Of a stretch of DNA of 6,289 nt, positions 1 through 6,092 are shown one piece after another (the stretch's first letter is position 1; each line of letters begins with the position of its first letter). Location: NCBI GenBank assembly GCA_029780415.1, contig JAKOYN010000125.1:1-6289 (forward strand), in the 5' to 3' direction. This DNA is from RXIX01 sp003989075. Its GTDB lineage: Bacteria; Pseudomonadota; Gammaproteobacteria; Competibacterales; Competibacteraceae. The notes below the pieces were generated by a model. That model saw only the letters and a program-made list of their open reading frames with translations, did no database searches and was not told the DNA's origin. The translations under genes and the position numbers were made by a program.

Positions 1-110
1 TGCGCCACGCCCGGACCCGTTGGCATGCACACCTGGGCGCCGATCACGGGCCAACATGCGCAACGGATTGCCCGCCGGCACCTGATGCGCACAAATTCCG
101 GCACACCCAA

Positions 111-146
111 TAAAAAACGCCCTACCCAAAACTGCGGTAAGGCGTT
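111..146 (-). terminator. Intrinsic terminator after tRNA-Ile2
   Basis: Read on the minus strand, AACGCC (141-146) pairs perfectly with GGCGTT (116-121). Inside that stem TACC and GGTA can add more pairs. The stem is followed at once by a T run (112-115 and the last stem bases) and then ATTG. It lies 8 bases past the CCA end of the tRNA, in the right place to end that transcript. On the plus strand the stem is followed only by GCTTTC, so it probably works mainly in the minus direction. Confidence 0.85.
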
Positions 147-153
147 GCTTTCA

Positions 154-229
154 TGGTGGGCCCTGTAGGATTCGAACCTACAACCAAGGGATTATGAGTC
201 CCCTGCTCTGACCGTTGAGCTAAGGGCCC
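154..229 (-). tRNA. tRNA-Ile2 (anticodon CAT, lysidine-modified, decodes AUA)
   Basis: A full 76-base cloverleaf is visible on the minus strand: acceptor GGGCCCT/AGGGCCC, D arm GCTC/GAGC, anticodon stem GGGGA/TCCCT with loop CTCATAA, T arm GTAGG/CCTAC with loop TTCGAAT, and an encoded ACCA end. The anticodon CAT (194-196) could mean methionine. However, the acceptor stem with C4-G69 and C5-G68, the G-U pair at the top of the anticodon stem and the overall sequence match E. coli tRNA-Ile2 much better than elongator or initiator tRNA-Met. It lacks the first-pair mismatch of initiators. In this family TilS converts C34 to lysidine, which changes charging from Met to Ile and reading from AUG to AUA. 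The gene follows rpoD on the same strand and has its own promoter-like site and terminator. Identity as Ile2 rather than Met is inferred from these determinants. Confidence 0.92.
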
Positions 230-240
230 GCAACTTGCGC

Positions 241-270
241 ATTTTAACTACCGCCCGGCACCCTTGACCA
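241..270 (-). promoter_or_regulatory. Probable sigma70 promoter of the tRNA-Ile2 gene
   Basis: On the minus strand TGGTCA (265-270, four of six matches to TTGACA) lies 18 bases before TAAAAT (241-246, five of six matches to TATAAT). The expected start, near 234, is about five bases ahead of the mature tRNA end. The bases just after the -10 are GCGC. A GC-rich discriminator of this kind is typical of stable-RNA promoters under stringent control. The -35 is weak, so read-through from rpoD may also supply the tRNA. Confidence 0.5.
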
Positions 271-275
271 GACGG
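251..275 (-). other. Stem-loop just downstream of rpoD
   Basis: On the minus strand CCGTCTGG (268-275) can pair with CCGGGCGG (251-258) through eight pairs, two of them G-U, around a nine-base loop. It starts eight bases after the rpoD stop codon. No T run follows (the next bases are TAGTTAAAATG), so it is not a standard intrinsic terminator. It could protect the 3' end of the rpoD mRNA or be a weak pause or terminator. It overlaps the -35 and spacer of the proposed tRNA promoter. Confidence 0.5.
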
Positions 276-283
276 CCCAACAC

Positions 284-2155
284 TCACTCCAAATCCAGGA
301 AACTGCGCAACTGCTCCGAACGGTTCGGATGACGCAGCTTGCGCAAAGCCTTAGCCTCGATCTGGCGGATGCGCTCACGGGTCACATCGAACTGCTTACC
401 GACCTCCTCCAGAGTATGATCAGTCGGCATATCAATACCAAAGCGCATCCGCAGCACCTTTGCCTCACGCGGCGTCAAGGTTGACAGCACCTCGCGGGTT
501 GCCTCGCGCAGGCCCTCGACCGTAGCCGCCTCCACCGGCGACATCACGCTCAGATCCTCGATGAAATCGCCCAGATGCGAATCCTCATCATCCCCGATCG
601 GCGTCTCCATCGAAATCGGTTCCTTGGCAATCTTCATCACCTTGCGCACCTTGTCCTCAGGCATTTCCATGCGCTTGGCCAATTCCTCCGGCGTCGGCTC
701 GCGGCCCATCTCCTGCAGCATCTGCCGCGAAATCCGGTTCAGCTTATTGATCGTCTCGATCATATGCACCGGAATACGAATGGTACGCGCCTGATCAGCA
801 ATCGACCGGGTAATCGCCTGACGAATCCACCAGGTCGCATAGGTCGAGAATTTATAACCGCGCCGGTATTCGAACTTATCCACCGCCTTCATCAGGCCAA
901 TATTGCCCTCCTGAATCAGGTCGAGAAACTGCAGACCGCGATTGGTGTACTTCTTGGCAATCGAAATCACCAGACGCAAATTGGCCTCGACCATTTCCTT
1001 CTTGGCCCGCCGCGCCTTGGCCTCACCAATCGACATATGGCGATTGATATCCTTGATCTCATGGATCGACAGCCGCGCCTCGCGCTCGATATCCTGCAGG
1101 CGCAATTGCACCGCCTGCACCATCGCACGCTGCTCGGTCAATTGCGCCGCGTATTTCTTGCCAGACTGAATCTGCTCATCCACCCATTCCAGACGGGTTT
1201 CATTCTGCGGGAAAGTGGTGATAAAGGTCTTGCGCGGCATCTGCGCTACGTTCACGCAAATCTGCATCACCTCGCGTTCCTGGCTGCGAATGCGCTCGGC
1301 CATTTCATGCAGATTGGCGATCAGCAGGTCCAGAGTCTTGGGCATCAGCCGGAACTGCATGAAGCGATCGACCAGATGCTGACGCAAGTCCTGAACCTCG
1401 GCATGTACCAGCCCGAGATCATCCAGTCGCGCCAGTGTCTGCTGATACAGGGTGCGCAACTCCTCGAAACGGCGCGCGGTTTCCTCCGGATCGGGGCCGC
1501 TCTCCACCACGCTCTGCGCACCATCCTCATCCTCGTCGACATCAGCGGTGTCGGCTACTTCATCGCCCTCCACCACCGCATCCGGATCGTCAGCAGCCAG
1601 AATCAACGCTTCATCGGGCAAGGCCGGCGGCACTTCCTCCTCGACATCGTTGAAACCGCTGATGACATCCGCCAGCCGGGTACCGGTCTCGCTGATCGAG
1701 TCATAGATGCGCAACAGCTCGCCGACGCTCAGCGGGTAGCTGGCCAGTGCCGACAGCACCTGGCTCATACCCTCCTCGATGCGCTTGGCAATCTGAATCT
1801 CGCCTTCGCGGGTCAACAGTTCGACGGTGCCCATCTCGCGCATATACATGCGCACCGGATCCGTAGTACGCCCAAATTCGCTATCGACCGCCGCCAGCGC
1901 CGCTGCCGCTTCCTCAGCGACCACGTCATCGTCAGCACTGACCGGATTCTCGTTGAGCAACAAGGTCTCGGCGTCGGGCACGAATTCGTGCACCTCGATA
2001 CCCATATCGTTGATCATCGCAATGATATCTTCGATCTGTTCAGGATCGACGATATCGTCGGGCAGATGGTCATTCACCTCGGCATAGGTCAGGAAACCCT
2101 TTTCCTTGCCGCGGGCGATCAACTTTTTCAATTGCGACTGTTGCTGCTCGCTCAT
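284..2155 (-). CDS. rpoD: RNA polymerase primary sigma factor RpoD (sigma70)
   Basis: This is the housekeeping sigma factor, which directs core RNA polymerase to -35/-10 promoters in the cytoplasm. The 623 residues (E. coli 613) show every sigma70 region: region 1.1 at about 1-80 (TYAEVNDHLPDDIVDPEQIE), region 1.2 from about 96 (GRTTDPVRMYMREMGTVELL), a long non-conserved insert at about 130-370 with an acidic stretch at 171-222, regions 2.1-2.4 at about 375-460 (YATWWIRQAITRSIADQ at 439-455), region 3, and the region 4.2 helix-turn-helix at 581-603. The start is set by homology to the family N-terminus and by an in-frame TGA three codons upstream. The only Shine-Dalgarno-like run, AAAGG, ends two bases before ATG, which is unusually close. 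It is the last protein gene of the rpsU-yqeY-dnaG-rpoD series, 86 bases after dnaG. The identity is certain; the insert diverges from other sigma70 proteins, as usual. Confidence 0.99.
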   Translation of the reverse strand: MSEQQQSQLKKLIARGKEKGFLTYAEVNDHLPDDIVDPEQIEDIIAMINDMGIEVHEFVPDAETLLLNENPVSADDDVVAEEAAAALAAVDSEFGRTTDPVRMYMREMGTVELLTREGEIQIAKRIEEGMSQVLSALASYPLSVGELLRIYDSISETGTRLADVISGFNDVEEEVPPALPDEALILAADDPDAVVEGDEVADTADVDEDEDGAQSVVESGPDPEETARRFEELRTLYQQTLARLDDLGLVHAEVQDLRQHLVDRFMQFRLMPKTLDLLIANLHEMAERIRSQEREVMQICVNVAQMPRKTFITTFPQNETRLEWVDEQIQSGKKYAAQLTEQRAMVQAVQLRLQDIEREARLSIHEIKDINRHMSIGEAKARRAKKEMVEANLRLVISIAKKYTNRGLQFLDLIQEGNIGLMKAVDKFEYRRGYKFSTYATWWIRQAITRSIADQARTIRIPVHMIETINKLNRISRQMLQEMGREPTPEELAKRMEMPEDKVRKVMKIAKEPISMETPIGDDEDSHLGDFIEDLSVMSPVEAATVEGLREATREVLSTLTPREAKVLRMRFGIDMPTDHTLEEVGKQFDVTRERIRQIEAKALRKLRHPNRSEQLRSFLDLE

Positions 2156-2158
2156 GAC

Positions 2159-2186
2159 CTTTCACATAATGGAATGGAGGTAAAAG
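2159..2186 (-). promoter_or_regulatory. rpoD leader hairpin that covers the ribosome binding site
   Basis: In the rpoD leader (minus strand) CTTTTAC (2180-2186) can pair with GTGAAAG (2159-2165) through seven pairs, one G-U, around a 14-base loop. The 3' arm contains most of AAAGG, the only Shine-Dalgarno-like sequence of rpoD. The stem is A/U-rich, so it would be only moderately stable and perhaps sensitive to temperature. That it controls rpoD is inference. Confidence 0.35.
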
Positions 2187-2197
2187 CTAAACTAATC

Positions 2198-2206
2198 ATT
2201 CTAACA
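2198..2206 (-). promoter_or_regulatory. Probable extended -10 promoter for rpoD
   Basis: On the minus strand TGT (2204-2206) directly precedes TAGAAT (2198-2203), giving an extended -10 with five of six matches to TATAAT. No good -35 lies 16-18 bases upstream, where the sequence is GGGGGCTTT; TTGGGG at a 19-base spacing is the nearest. Start would be near 2191, giving a leader of about 36 bases. A separate promoter in front of rpoD inside this operon is in keeping with the E. coli operon, where rpoD also has internal promoters. Confidence 0.45.
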
Positions 2207-2241
2207 CAATTCACCGGAAAGCCCCCAAAATAAACATCGAT

Positions 2242-3993
2242 TTAGAGCTTTTTCGGCTTGCCAAGGTTCCGCAACACTTCCCGCTCTTCCACACTCAGCG
2301 CCCGCGGCGTGCCACGTCGCAGCAGCATATCCGGCAATTGCTCGCGCGGGTCAGCGCGCCGGCGCAGATAGGCAAGGATGTCGGCAAATTCCTCGGCGAA
2401 GCGGAAATCCTCCTCGGCCACTTCCGGCTGCCATTGCGCCAAGCGCGCCAGAATCTCACCCTCGCGGCTATCGCGATAGCGCTCCAGCACGGCCGCTGCG
2501 GTTAATCCTGGTGTCTGCCGCAAGGCTTCCAGCAGCGCCGCGAGCAGGGCCATGCCAGGCGGGGTGCGCGCCCGCAGCGCCGGATCATCGGCGGCGACCG
2601 TAACCGCCAGCTCGGGTCGGTACAGCAGCAGGGCAATAGCCTTGCGCAGCGGCGTGCGGGTGAGCTGGGCATTGCGTTCGGCGGCGCCGCGCGCGTCAAG
2701 GGCGGGCGCGGCGGGTGGCCGCAGACGGGTTTGCACCAGTTGCGCCTCCTGGCGCAGCCGCGCCGCCATCAGGTCGCGAAAATGGCCCTCGGGCAGCTTT
2801 TCCAGCAGGGGCGCGGCCCGTTCAGCCAGCCGGGCACGGCCAGCCAGCGTATCCGGGTCGCCGTGCCTGCGCAGCTCACTGAACAGGTAATCGGCCAGCG
2901 GCATCGCCTGCGTCAGACGCTGCGTGAAGGCCGCCGGACCCTCACGACGCACCAGACTGTCGGGATCTTCGCCCTCGGGCAAGAACAGGAACTGAACCTG
3001 ACGGCCATCGCGCAGCAGCGGCAGCGCCGCCTCCAATGCCCGCCACGCGGCCGCCCGTCCGGCGCGATCGCCGTCAAAGCAGAACAGCAGCGCATCAACC
3101 ACCCGGAATAGCCGCTCAACATGCTCGGCGGTAGTGGCCGTGCCCAGAGTTGCCACCGCATCGGAGATGCCGTGCTGAGCCAGCGCCACCACATCCATGT
3201 AGCCCTCAACCACAATCAGCCGTTGCAGCGTCGCGTTGGCGCTGCGCGCTTCATGCAGGCCATAGAGTTCGCGGCCCTTGTGGAACAGCGCCGTTTCCGG
3301 CGAGTTGAGATACTTGGGCGTCCCGGCGGTGACGTCCAGCGCACGGCCACCAAAGGCAATCACCCGGCCACGACGATCACGGATCGGGAACATGACCCGG
3401 TCGCGAAAACGGTCGCGCAAACGCCCCTGGCCATCACGACTGGCCAGTCCGGCAGCCAGCAGCGCTTCGGGGCTGGCACCCTCAGCAAGCAGCGCCTGAC
3501 ACAACGACTCCCAACCCGCTGGCGCATACCCAATGGCAAAGCGCGCCGCGATCTGGCCACTCAGGCCGCGCTGGCGCAGATAATCAATCACCCGCTGCCG
3601 TGCCGGGTGCTCGCGCAACTGCTGGCGGAAAAAGCGCTCGGCGCGCGCCAGCAGTTCCAGCAGCGGTTGCAGCGTCGGTTGCGTTTCGCTGCTGCCGCGC
3701 GGCATGTCCAGTCCGACCTGCCGTGCCAAATCCTCGACCGCATCCACAAACTCCAGACGATCATAGGCCATGAGAAAACCGATGGCGCTGCCGTGTGCAC
3801 CACAACCAAAGCAGTGATAGAACTGCTTGCGCGCACTGACCGTAAAGGAGGGGGTTTTCTCGGCGTGAAACGGGCAACAGGCCACGAAATCGTGACCGGC
3901 ACGGCGCAGCGGCACCCGGGCGCTGATGATCTCAACAAGATCCACGCGGGCGAGCACCTGATCAAGAAATTCCTGGGGAATGCGGCCGGCCAT
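2242..3993 (-). CDS. dnaG: DNA primase DnaG
   Basis: This primase makes the short RNA primers for chromosome replication and works with the DnaB helicase at the fork. The protein has 583 residues with the ATG at 3993 (E. coli 581). The zinc-binding domain has C40, H43, C61 and C64, within CPFHAEKTPSF and HCFGCG. The TOPRIM polymerase core carries K227 and K239, then E263 in EGYMD and D307/D309 in FDGD, the acidic metal ligands. Residues from about 430 on are less conserved and fit the DnaB-binding domain. The reading frame stays open for 17 more codons upstream, but I chose MAGRIPQEFL because it places the zinc ligands at the E. coli positions and the extension would run through a hairpin. 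The ribosome binding site is weak (AGG ten bases before ATG), which fits the low abundance of primase. It lies between yqeY (72-base gap) and rpoD. Confidence 0.98.
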   Translation of the reverse strand: MAGRIPQEFLDQVLARVDLVEIISARVPLRRAGHDFVACCPFHAEKTPSFTVSARKQFYHCFGCGAHGSAIGFLMAYDRLEFVDAVEDLARQVGLDMPRGSSETQPTLQPLLELLARAERFFRQQLREHPARQRVIDYLRQRGLSGQIAARFAIGYAPAGWESLCQALLAEGASPEALLAAGLASRDGQGRLRDRFRDRVMFPIRDRRGRVIAFGGRALDVTAGTPKYLNSPETALFHKGRELYGLHEARSANATLQRLIVVEGYMDVVALAQHGISDAVATLGTATTAEHVERLFRVVDALLFCFDGDRAGRAAAWRALEAALPLLRDGRQVQFLFLPEGEDPDSLVRREGPAAFTQRLTQAMPLADYLFSELRRHGDPDTLAGRARLAERAAPLLEKLPEGHFRDLMAARLRQEAQLVQTRLRPPAAPALDARGAAERNAQLTRTPLRKAIALLLYRPELAVTVAADDPALRARTPPGMALLAALLEALRQTPGLTAAAVLERYRDSREGEILARLAQWQPEVAEEDFRFAEEFADILAYLRRRADPREQLPDMLLRRGTPRALSVEEREVLRNLGKPKKL

Positions 3994-4016
3994 GAGTGAA
4001 AAGCCTAGCAGACCGA

Positions 4017-4060
4017 TGCCCGGTTGCCCGGGCAGGGGCGGCACGGAACCCGGCGTTCCG
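4017..4060 (-). other. Two tandem GC-rich hairpins between yqeY and dnaG
   Basis: On the minus strand CGGAAC (4055-4060) pairs with GTTCCG (4044-4049) around a five-base loop. Nine bases later TGCCCGG (4028-4034) pairs perfectly with CCGGGCA (4017-4023) around a GCAA tetraloop of the stable GNRA class. No T run follows, so neither is a classical intrinsic terminator. They end 23 bases before the dnaG ATG. E. coli has an attenuating terminator just before dnaG, so a role in lowering dnaG expression or in mRNA processing is a reasonable inference. Confidence 0.6.
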
Positions 4061-4065
4061 CGCGC

Positions 4066-4512
4066 CTAGTCGCCGAAATGGGCCTTGACCTGGGCGCTGA
4101 CCGCGGCCATATCGGCCCGGCCTTGGGCCTGATCCTTGATCAGCGCCATGACCTTGCCCATATCGCGCAGCGACTGAGCGCCGGTCACGGCGATGGCACT
4201 GGCGATGAGCGCGTCCAGTTCGACCGCGCTCAGCGGTACAGGTAGATAGGATTGGATCAGCTCGATCTCGAAGGCCTCGCGCGTGGCAAGGTCTTCGCGA
4301 CCGGCCGCCTGATACTGGGTCAGTGATTCCCGACGCTGCTTGATCATTTTTTCGAGCACGCCGAGCACCTGGGCATCGTTCAGCTCGATACGTTCGTCCA
4401 CCTCGCGCTGCTTGATGGCGGCCTGGATCAGGCGGATGGCGCCGAGGCGCTCCTTGTCCTTGGCGCGCATGGCGGCTTTCATGTCATCCAGGATGCGGTC
4501 TTTGATCGACAT
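4066..4512 (-). CDS. yqeY: GatB/YqeY domain protein
   Basis: A 148-residue soluble protein of the YqeY family, whose members resemble the tRNA-binding C-terminal domain of GatB, a subunit of the Asp/Glu-tRNA amidotransferase. The cellular role is not firmly known. Family features visible are the start MSIKDRILDDMKAAMRAKDK, a central segment LEKMIKQRRESLTQY, the ELIQSYLP motif near residue 90, and a C-terminal DMGKVMALIKDQAQGRADM segment close to the end. The whole family length is present with no signal peptide or membrane segment. It lies 51 bases after rpsU and 72 bases before dnaG on the same strand, so it is almost surely co-transcribed. Insertion of yqeY between rpsU and dnaG is what I recall from Pseudomonas and many other proteobacteria, but not E. 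coli. No strong ribosome binding site precedes the ATG; the start is chosen by homology. Confidence 0.93.
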   Translation of the reverse strand: MSIKDRILDDMKAAMRAKDKERLGAIRLIQAAIKQREVDERIELNDAQVLGVLEKMIKQRRESLTQYQAAGREDLATREAFEIELIQSYLPVPLSAVELDALIASAIAVTGAQSLRDMGKVMALIKDQAQGRADMAAVSAQVKAHFGD

Positions 4513-4563
4513 GGCGGCGGGCTCGCAAGTGAAGAAAAAGGGGACGAACCTCAGGAAACCGGA

Positions 4564-4779
4564 TCAGTACAGGCGGGTGCGGCGGGCAACTTCCCGGGAC
4601 AGCTTTTTCAGGTGGCGCTTGACGGCGGCGGCACGCTTGCGCTTGCGTTCCTGGGTGGGCTTCTCGTAAAACTCGCGGCGGCGCACTTCGGACAGCACAC
4701 CGGCTTTTTCGCAGGAGCGCTTGAAACGGCGCAGCGCGACATCAAACGGCTCGTTCTCTTTCACTTTCACGGAAGGCAT
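4564..4779 (-). CDS. rpsU: 30S ribosomal protein S21
   Basis: S21 is a small, very basic protein of the 30S subunit, needed for efficient binding of natural mRNAs at initiation and located near the anti-Shine-Dalgarno region of 16S rRNA. The 71 residues run from MPSVKVKENEPFDVALRRFK through CEKAGVLSEVRRREFYEKPT to a strongly Lys/Arg-rich tail ending RRTRLY, which is the full family length. The ATG at 4779 is well supported: GAGGTGA (4787-4793) lies seven bases ahead of it. A longer reading of 101 residues starting further upstream would run through the promoter region and is not credible. It is the first gene of the rpsU-yqeY-dnaG-rpoD series and is divergent from tsaD. No clear terminator hairpin separates it from yqeY; only a pyrimidine-rich CCCCTTTTTCTTC stretch is seen. 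Confidence 0.98.
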   Translation of the reverse strand: MPSVKVKENEPFDVALRRFKRSCEKAGVLSEVRRREFYEKPTQERKRKRAAAVKRHLKKLSREVARRTRLY

Positions 4780-4806
4780 TAAACCGTCACCTCGTTCATG
4801 ATCTGG

Positions 4807-4835
4807 ACGACACTGGGGTTGGAGAATAGTAAAAT
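4807..4835 (+). promoter_or_regulatory. Probable sigma70 promoter of tsaD
   Basis: ACGACA (4807-4812, four of six matches to TTGACA) and TAAAAT (4830-4835, five of six matches) are separated by 17 bases. Start would be near 4842, with a leader of about 42 bases. A rival reading is TTGGAG (4819-4824), an 18-base spacer and TGTAAT (4843-4848). Either choice places the site across or against the rpsU promoter on the other strand. Confidence 0.45.
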
Positions 4836-4840
4836 GCTGA

Positions 4841-4869
4841 ATTGTAATCACCCCTGCCGCCAAATGCAA
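4841..4869 (-). promoter_or_regulatory. Probable sigma70 promoter of the rpsU operon
   Basis: On the minus strand TTGCAT (4864-4869) and TACAAT (4841-4846, five of six matches to TATAAT) are separated by 17 bases. Start would be near 4834, giving an rpsU leader of about 55 bases that includes the strong GAGGTGA ribosome binding site. I see no LexA-type box here, although the E. coli operon has one. Confidence 0.6.
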
Positions 4870-4883
4870 AAGCGTGGACCGTC

Positions 4884-5906
4884 ATGCTGATCCTGGGCCT
4901 TGAAACTTCCTGCGACGAAACCGGCGTCGCCCTCTATGACAGTGATCGTGGCCTGCTCGCGCACGCCCTGCACAGCCAGATCGCGCTGCACGCCGAGTAC
5001 GGTGGCGTGGTGCCGGAACTGGCCTCGCGCGATCATGTGCGCAAGACCCTGCCGCTGCTAAAGGAAATCTTCCGCACCGCTGGCGTCACGCCGGATGCGG
5101 TCGATGGTGTCGCCTATACCCGTGGTCCAGGACTGATTGGCGCGCTGCTGGTCGGCGCGGCGATTGGCCGCAGCCTGGCCTGGACCTGGGGCGTACCGGC
5201 CATCGGCGTGCATCATATGGAAGGTCACCTGCTGGCGCCAATGCTGGAGGCGGACCCGCCGCCCTTTCCCTTCGTAGCGCTGCTGGTGTCCGGTGGCCAT
5301 ACCCTGCTGGTGCAGGTAGACGGCATTGGTCAGTATCGCATATTGGGCGAATCAGTGGACGATGCGGCGGGCGAGGCGTTCGATAAGACCGCCAAACTGC
5401 TCGGCCTGCCGTATCCGGGCGGGCCGGCGCTGGCGAAACTGGCTGAGCAGGGCACGCCGGGACGTTTCAGCTTTCCCCGGCCGATGACCGACCGGCCCGG
5501 CTGTGATTTCAGCTTCAGTGGCTTGAAAACCGCCGCAATCACCGCATGGCGGGCGCTGGAGCCGACCCCGGAAAATCGCGCTGATATTGCCCATGCGTTC
5601 GAGGATGCAGTGGTCGAGACGCTGGCGATCAAATGCCAGCGGGCCTTGCGCGAAACCCGCCTGCGGCGACTGGTGATTGCTGGCGGTGTCGGCGCGAACC
5701 GGCGACTGCGCCAGCGGTTGCGCGAGATGACTGCCGCGATGGGTGGACAGGTACATTATCCGCGACTGGAGTTCTGCACTGATAACGGCGCCATGATTGC
5801 GTATGCCGGCTGGCGGCGCCTGGCCGCAGGCAGCAGCGAGGATATCGCTATTGAAGTGCGGCCGCGCTGGCCGCTGGATAGCCTGCCCGCCCTGGAACAG
5901 GGCTAA
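4884..5906 (+). CDS. tsaD: tRNA N6-threonylcarbamoyladenosine transferase TsaD
   Basis: TsaD transfers the threonylcarbamoyl group from the TsaC/TsaC2 product to A37 of ANN-decoding tRNAs, working in the cytoplasm with TsaB and TsaE. The 340 residues match the usual bacterial length. Visible motifs are LGLETSCDETGVALYD at the start, the ASKH-fold nucleotide and metal elements H111 and H115 in HHMEGH, VSGGHT near 135-140, the GEAFDKTAKLLGLPYPGGP segment, FSFSGLKTA, GGVGANRRLR near 267-276, and D300 in CTDNGAMIAY, the third metal ligand. All key residues are present at E. coli numbering. The ATG is supported by homology; the ribosome binding site is weak (GTGGA, ending five bases upstream). It is transcribed divergently from rpsU, an arrangement widespread in Gammaproteobacteria. 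Older names are gcp and ygjD; the early glycoprotease label is obsolete. Confidence 0.98.
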   Translation: MLILGLETSCDETGVALYDSDRGLLAHALHSQIALHAEYGGVVPELASRDHVRKTLPLLKEIFRTAGVTPDAVDGVAYTRGPGLIGALLVGAAIGRSLAWTWGVPAIGVHHMEGHLLAPMLEADPPPFPFVALLVSGGHTLLVQVDGIGQYRILGESVDDAAGEAFDKTAKLLGLPYPGGPALAKLAEQGTPGRFSFPRPMTDRPGCDFSFSGLKTAAITAWRALEPTPENRADIAHAFEDAVVETLAIKCQRALRETRLRRLVIAGGVGANRRLRQRLREMTAAMGGQVHYPRLEFCTDNGAMIAYAGWRRLAAGSSEDIAIEVRPRWPLDSLPALEQG

Positions 5907-5930
5907 TCCACTCTCCTCTCCGCCAATTTC

Positions 5931-5961
5931 TCTCCCGGACGCGGGTGATGGGGCAACCCGC
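5931..5961 (+). repeat. Alternative inverted repeats downstream of tsaD
   Basis: GCGGGT (5941-5946) pairs perfectly with ACCCGC (5956-5961) around a nine-base loop. A competing stem is TCTCCCG (5931-5937) with CGGGTGA (5942-5948), with one mismatch and a GACG loop. The two cannot form together. Neither is followed by a T run. This could be a rho-dependent or weak terminator of tsaD, or a worn copy of a dispersed intergenic repeat; nothing in the window decides which. Confidence 0.35.
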
Positions 5962-5970
5962 ACCTGCACA

Positions 5971-5978
5971 CCCCCCCC
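5971..5978. repeat. Run of eight C
   Basis: Eight C in a row, flanked by CACA and GCC, lie in the non-coding gap between tsaD and the pseudopilin gene. Such runs are prone to slipped-strand changes. It is about 115 bases upstream of the proposed pseudopilin promoter, so any effect on expression is unproven. Confidence 0.6.
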
Positions 5979-5994
5979 GCCTAGACGGATCACT

Positions 5995-6013
5995 CTCTGT
6001 CGGCCTCTGTCGG
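5995..6013. repeat. Direct repeat CTCTGTCGG, two copies, 10-base period
   Basis: CTCTGTCGG occurs at 5995-6003 and again at 6005-6013, separated by one C. A 10-base period puts both copies on the same face of the helix, as in sites for tandem-binding regulators. It lies about 80 bases ahead of the proposed pseudopilin promoter. Chance duplication is equally possible. Confidence 0.5.
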
Positions 6014-6040
6014 TATATCACCGCGACCACTGACCTCCTA

Positions 6041-6061
6041 TCCCATACGCAGATGATGGGA
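6041..6061. repeat. Inverted repeat TCCCAT / ATGGGA
   Basis: TCCCAT (6041-6046) and ATGGGA (6056-6061) form a perfect six-base inverted repeat with a nine-base centre. The 21-base span fits a dimeric regulator site or a short hairpin. No known motif is recognised. Confidence 0.3.
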
Positions 6062-6092
6062 CACCTGTCTGTGATGCAGTGCCTTGCCCTGC

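Noticed and set aside
1..110. Possible end of a gene entering from the left edge
   Set aside because: All three plus-strand frames are open for most of this short stretch and none gives a recognisable protein, so no call can be supported.
2177..2186. Plus-strand GGAGG ribosome binding site
   Set aside because: No start codon follows at a useful distance; on the coding strand this is the CCTCC of the rpoD leader.
575..2233. Long plus-strand reading frame (552 codons) opposite rpoD
   Set aside because: It is the antisense of a highly conserved gene, its His/Leu/Arg-rich product resembles no family I know, and no ribosome binding site precedes it.
3121..3999. Plus-strand reading frame (292 codons) opposite dnaG
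   Set aside because: It is an open frame opposite GC-rich dnaG; the composition follows from dnaG codon use and the product shows no recognisable domain.
3994..4044. A 17-codon N-terminal extension of dnaG starting at 4044
   Set aside because: It would translate through the hairpin region, has no family match, and shifts the zinc ligands away from their usual positions (C40, H43, C61, C64).
4513..4563. Terminator between rpsU and yqeY
   Set aside because: A CCCCTTTTTCTTC run is present on the minus strand, but no stable stem precedes it.
4780..4869. A 30-codon N-terminal extension of rpsU
   Set aside because: S21 is about 71 residues, a strong GAGGTGA precedes the inner ATG, and the extension covers the promoter region.
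5848..6046. Minus-strand reading frame with AGGAGG before a GTG, overlapping the tsaD end
   Set aside because: The product is low-complexity and Arg/Gly-rich with no recognisable family, and it overlaps the 3' end of tsaD by about 60 bases. The AGGAGG is only three bases from the GTG.
6065..6079. LexA-like CTG...CAG site ahead of the pseudopilin promoter
   Set aside because: The half-sites are nine bases apart, not ten, and the inner A/T pattern is missing.
6070..6084. CRP/Vfr-type half-site TGTGA
   Set aside because: The second half would need to be TCACA; the bases there are GCCTT.
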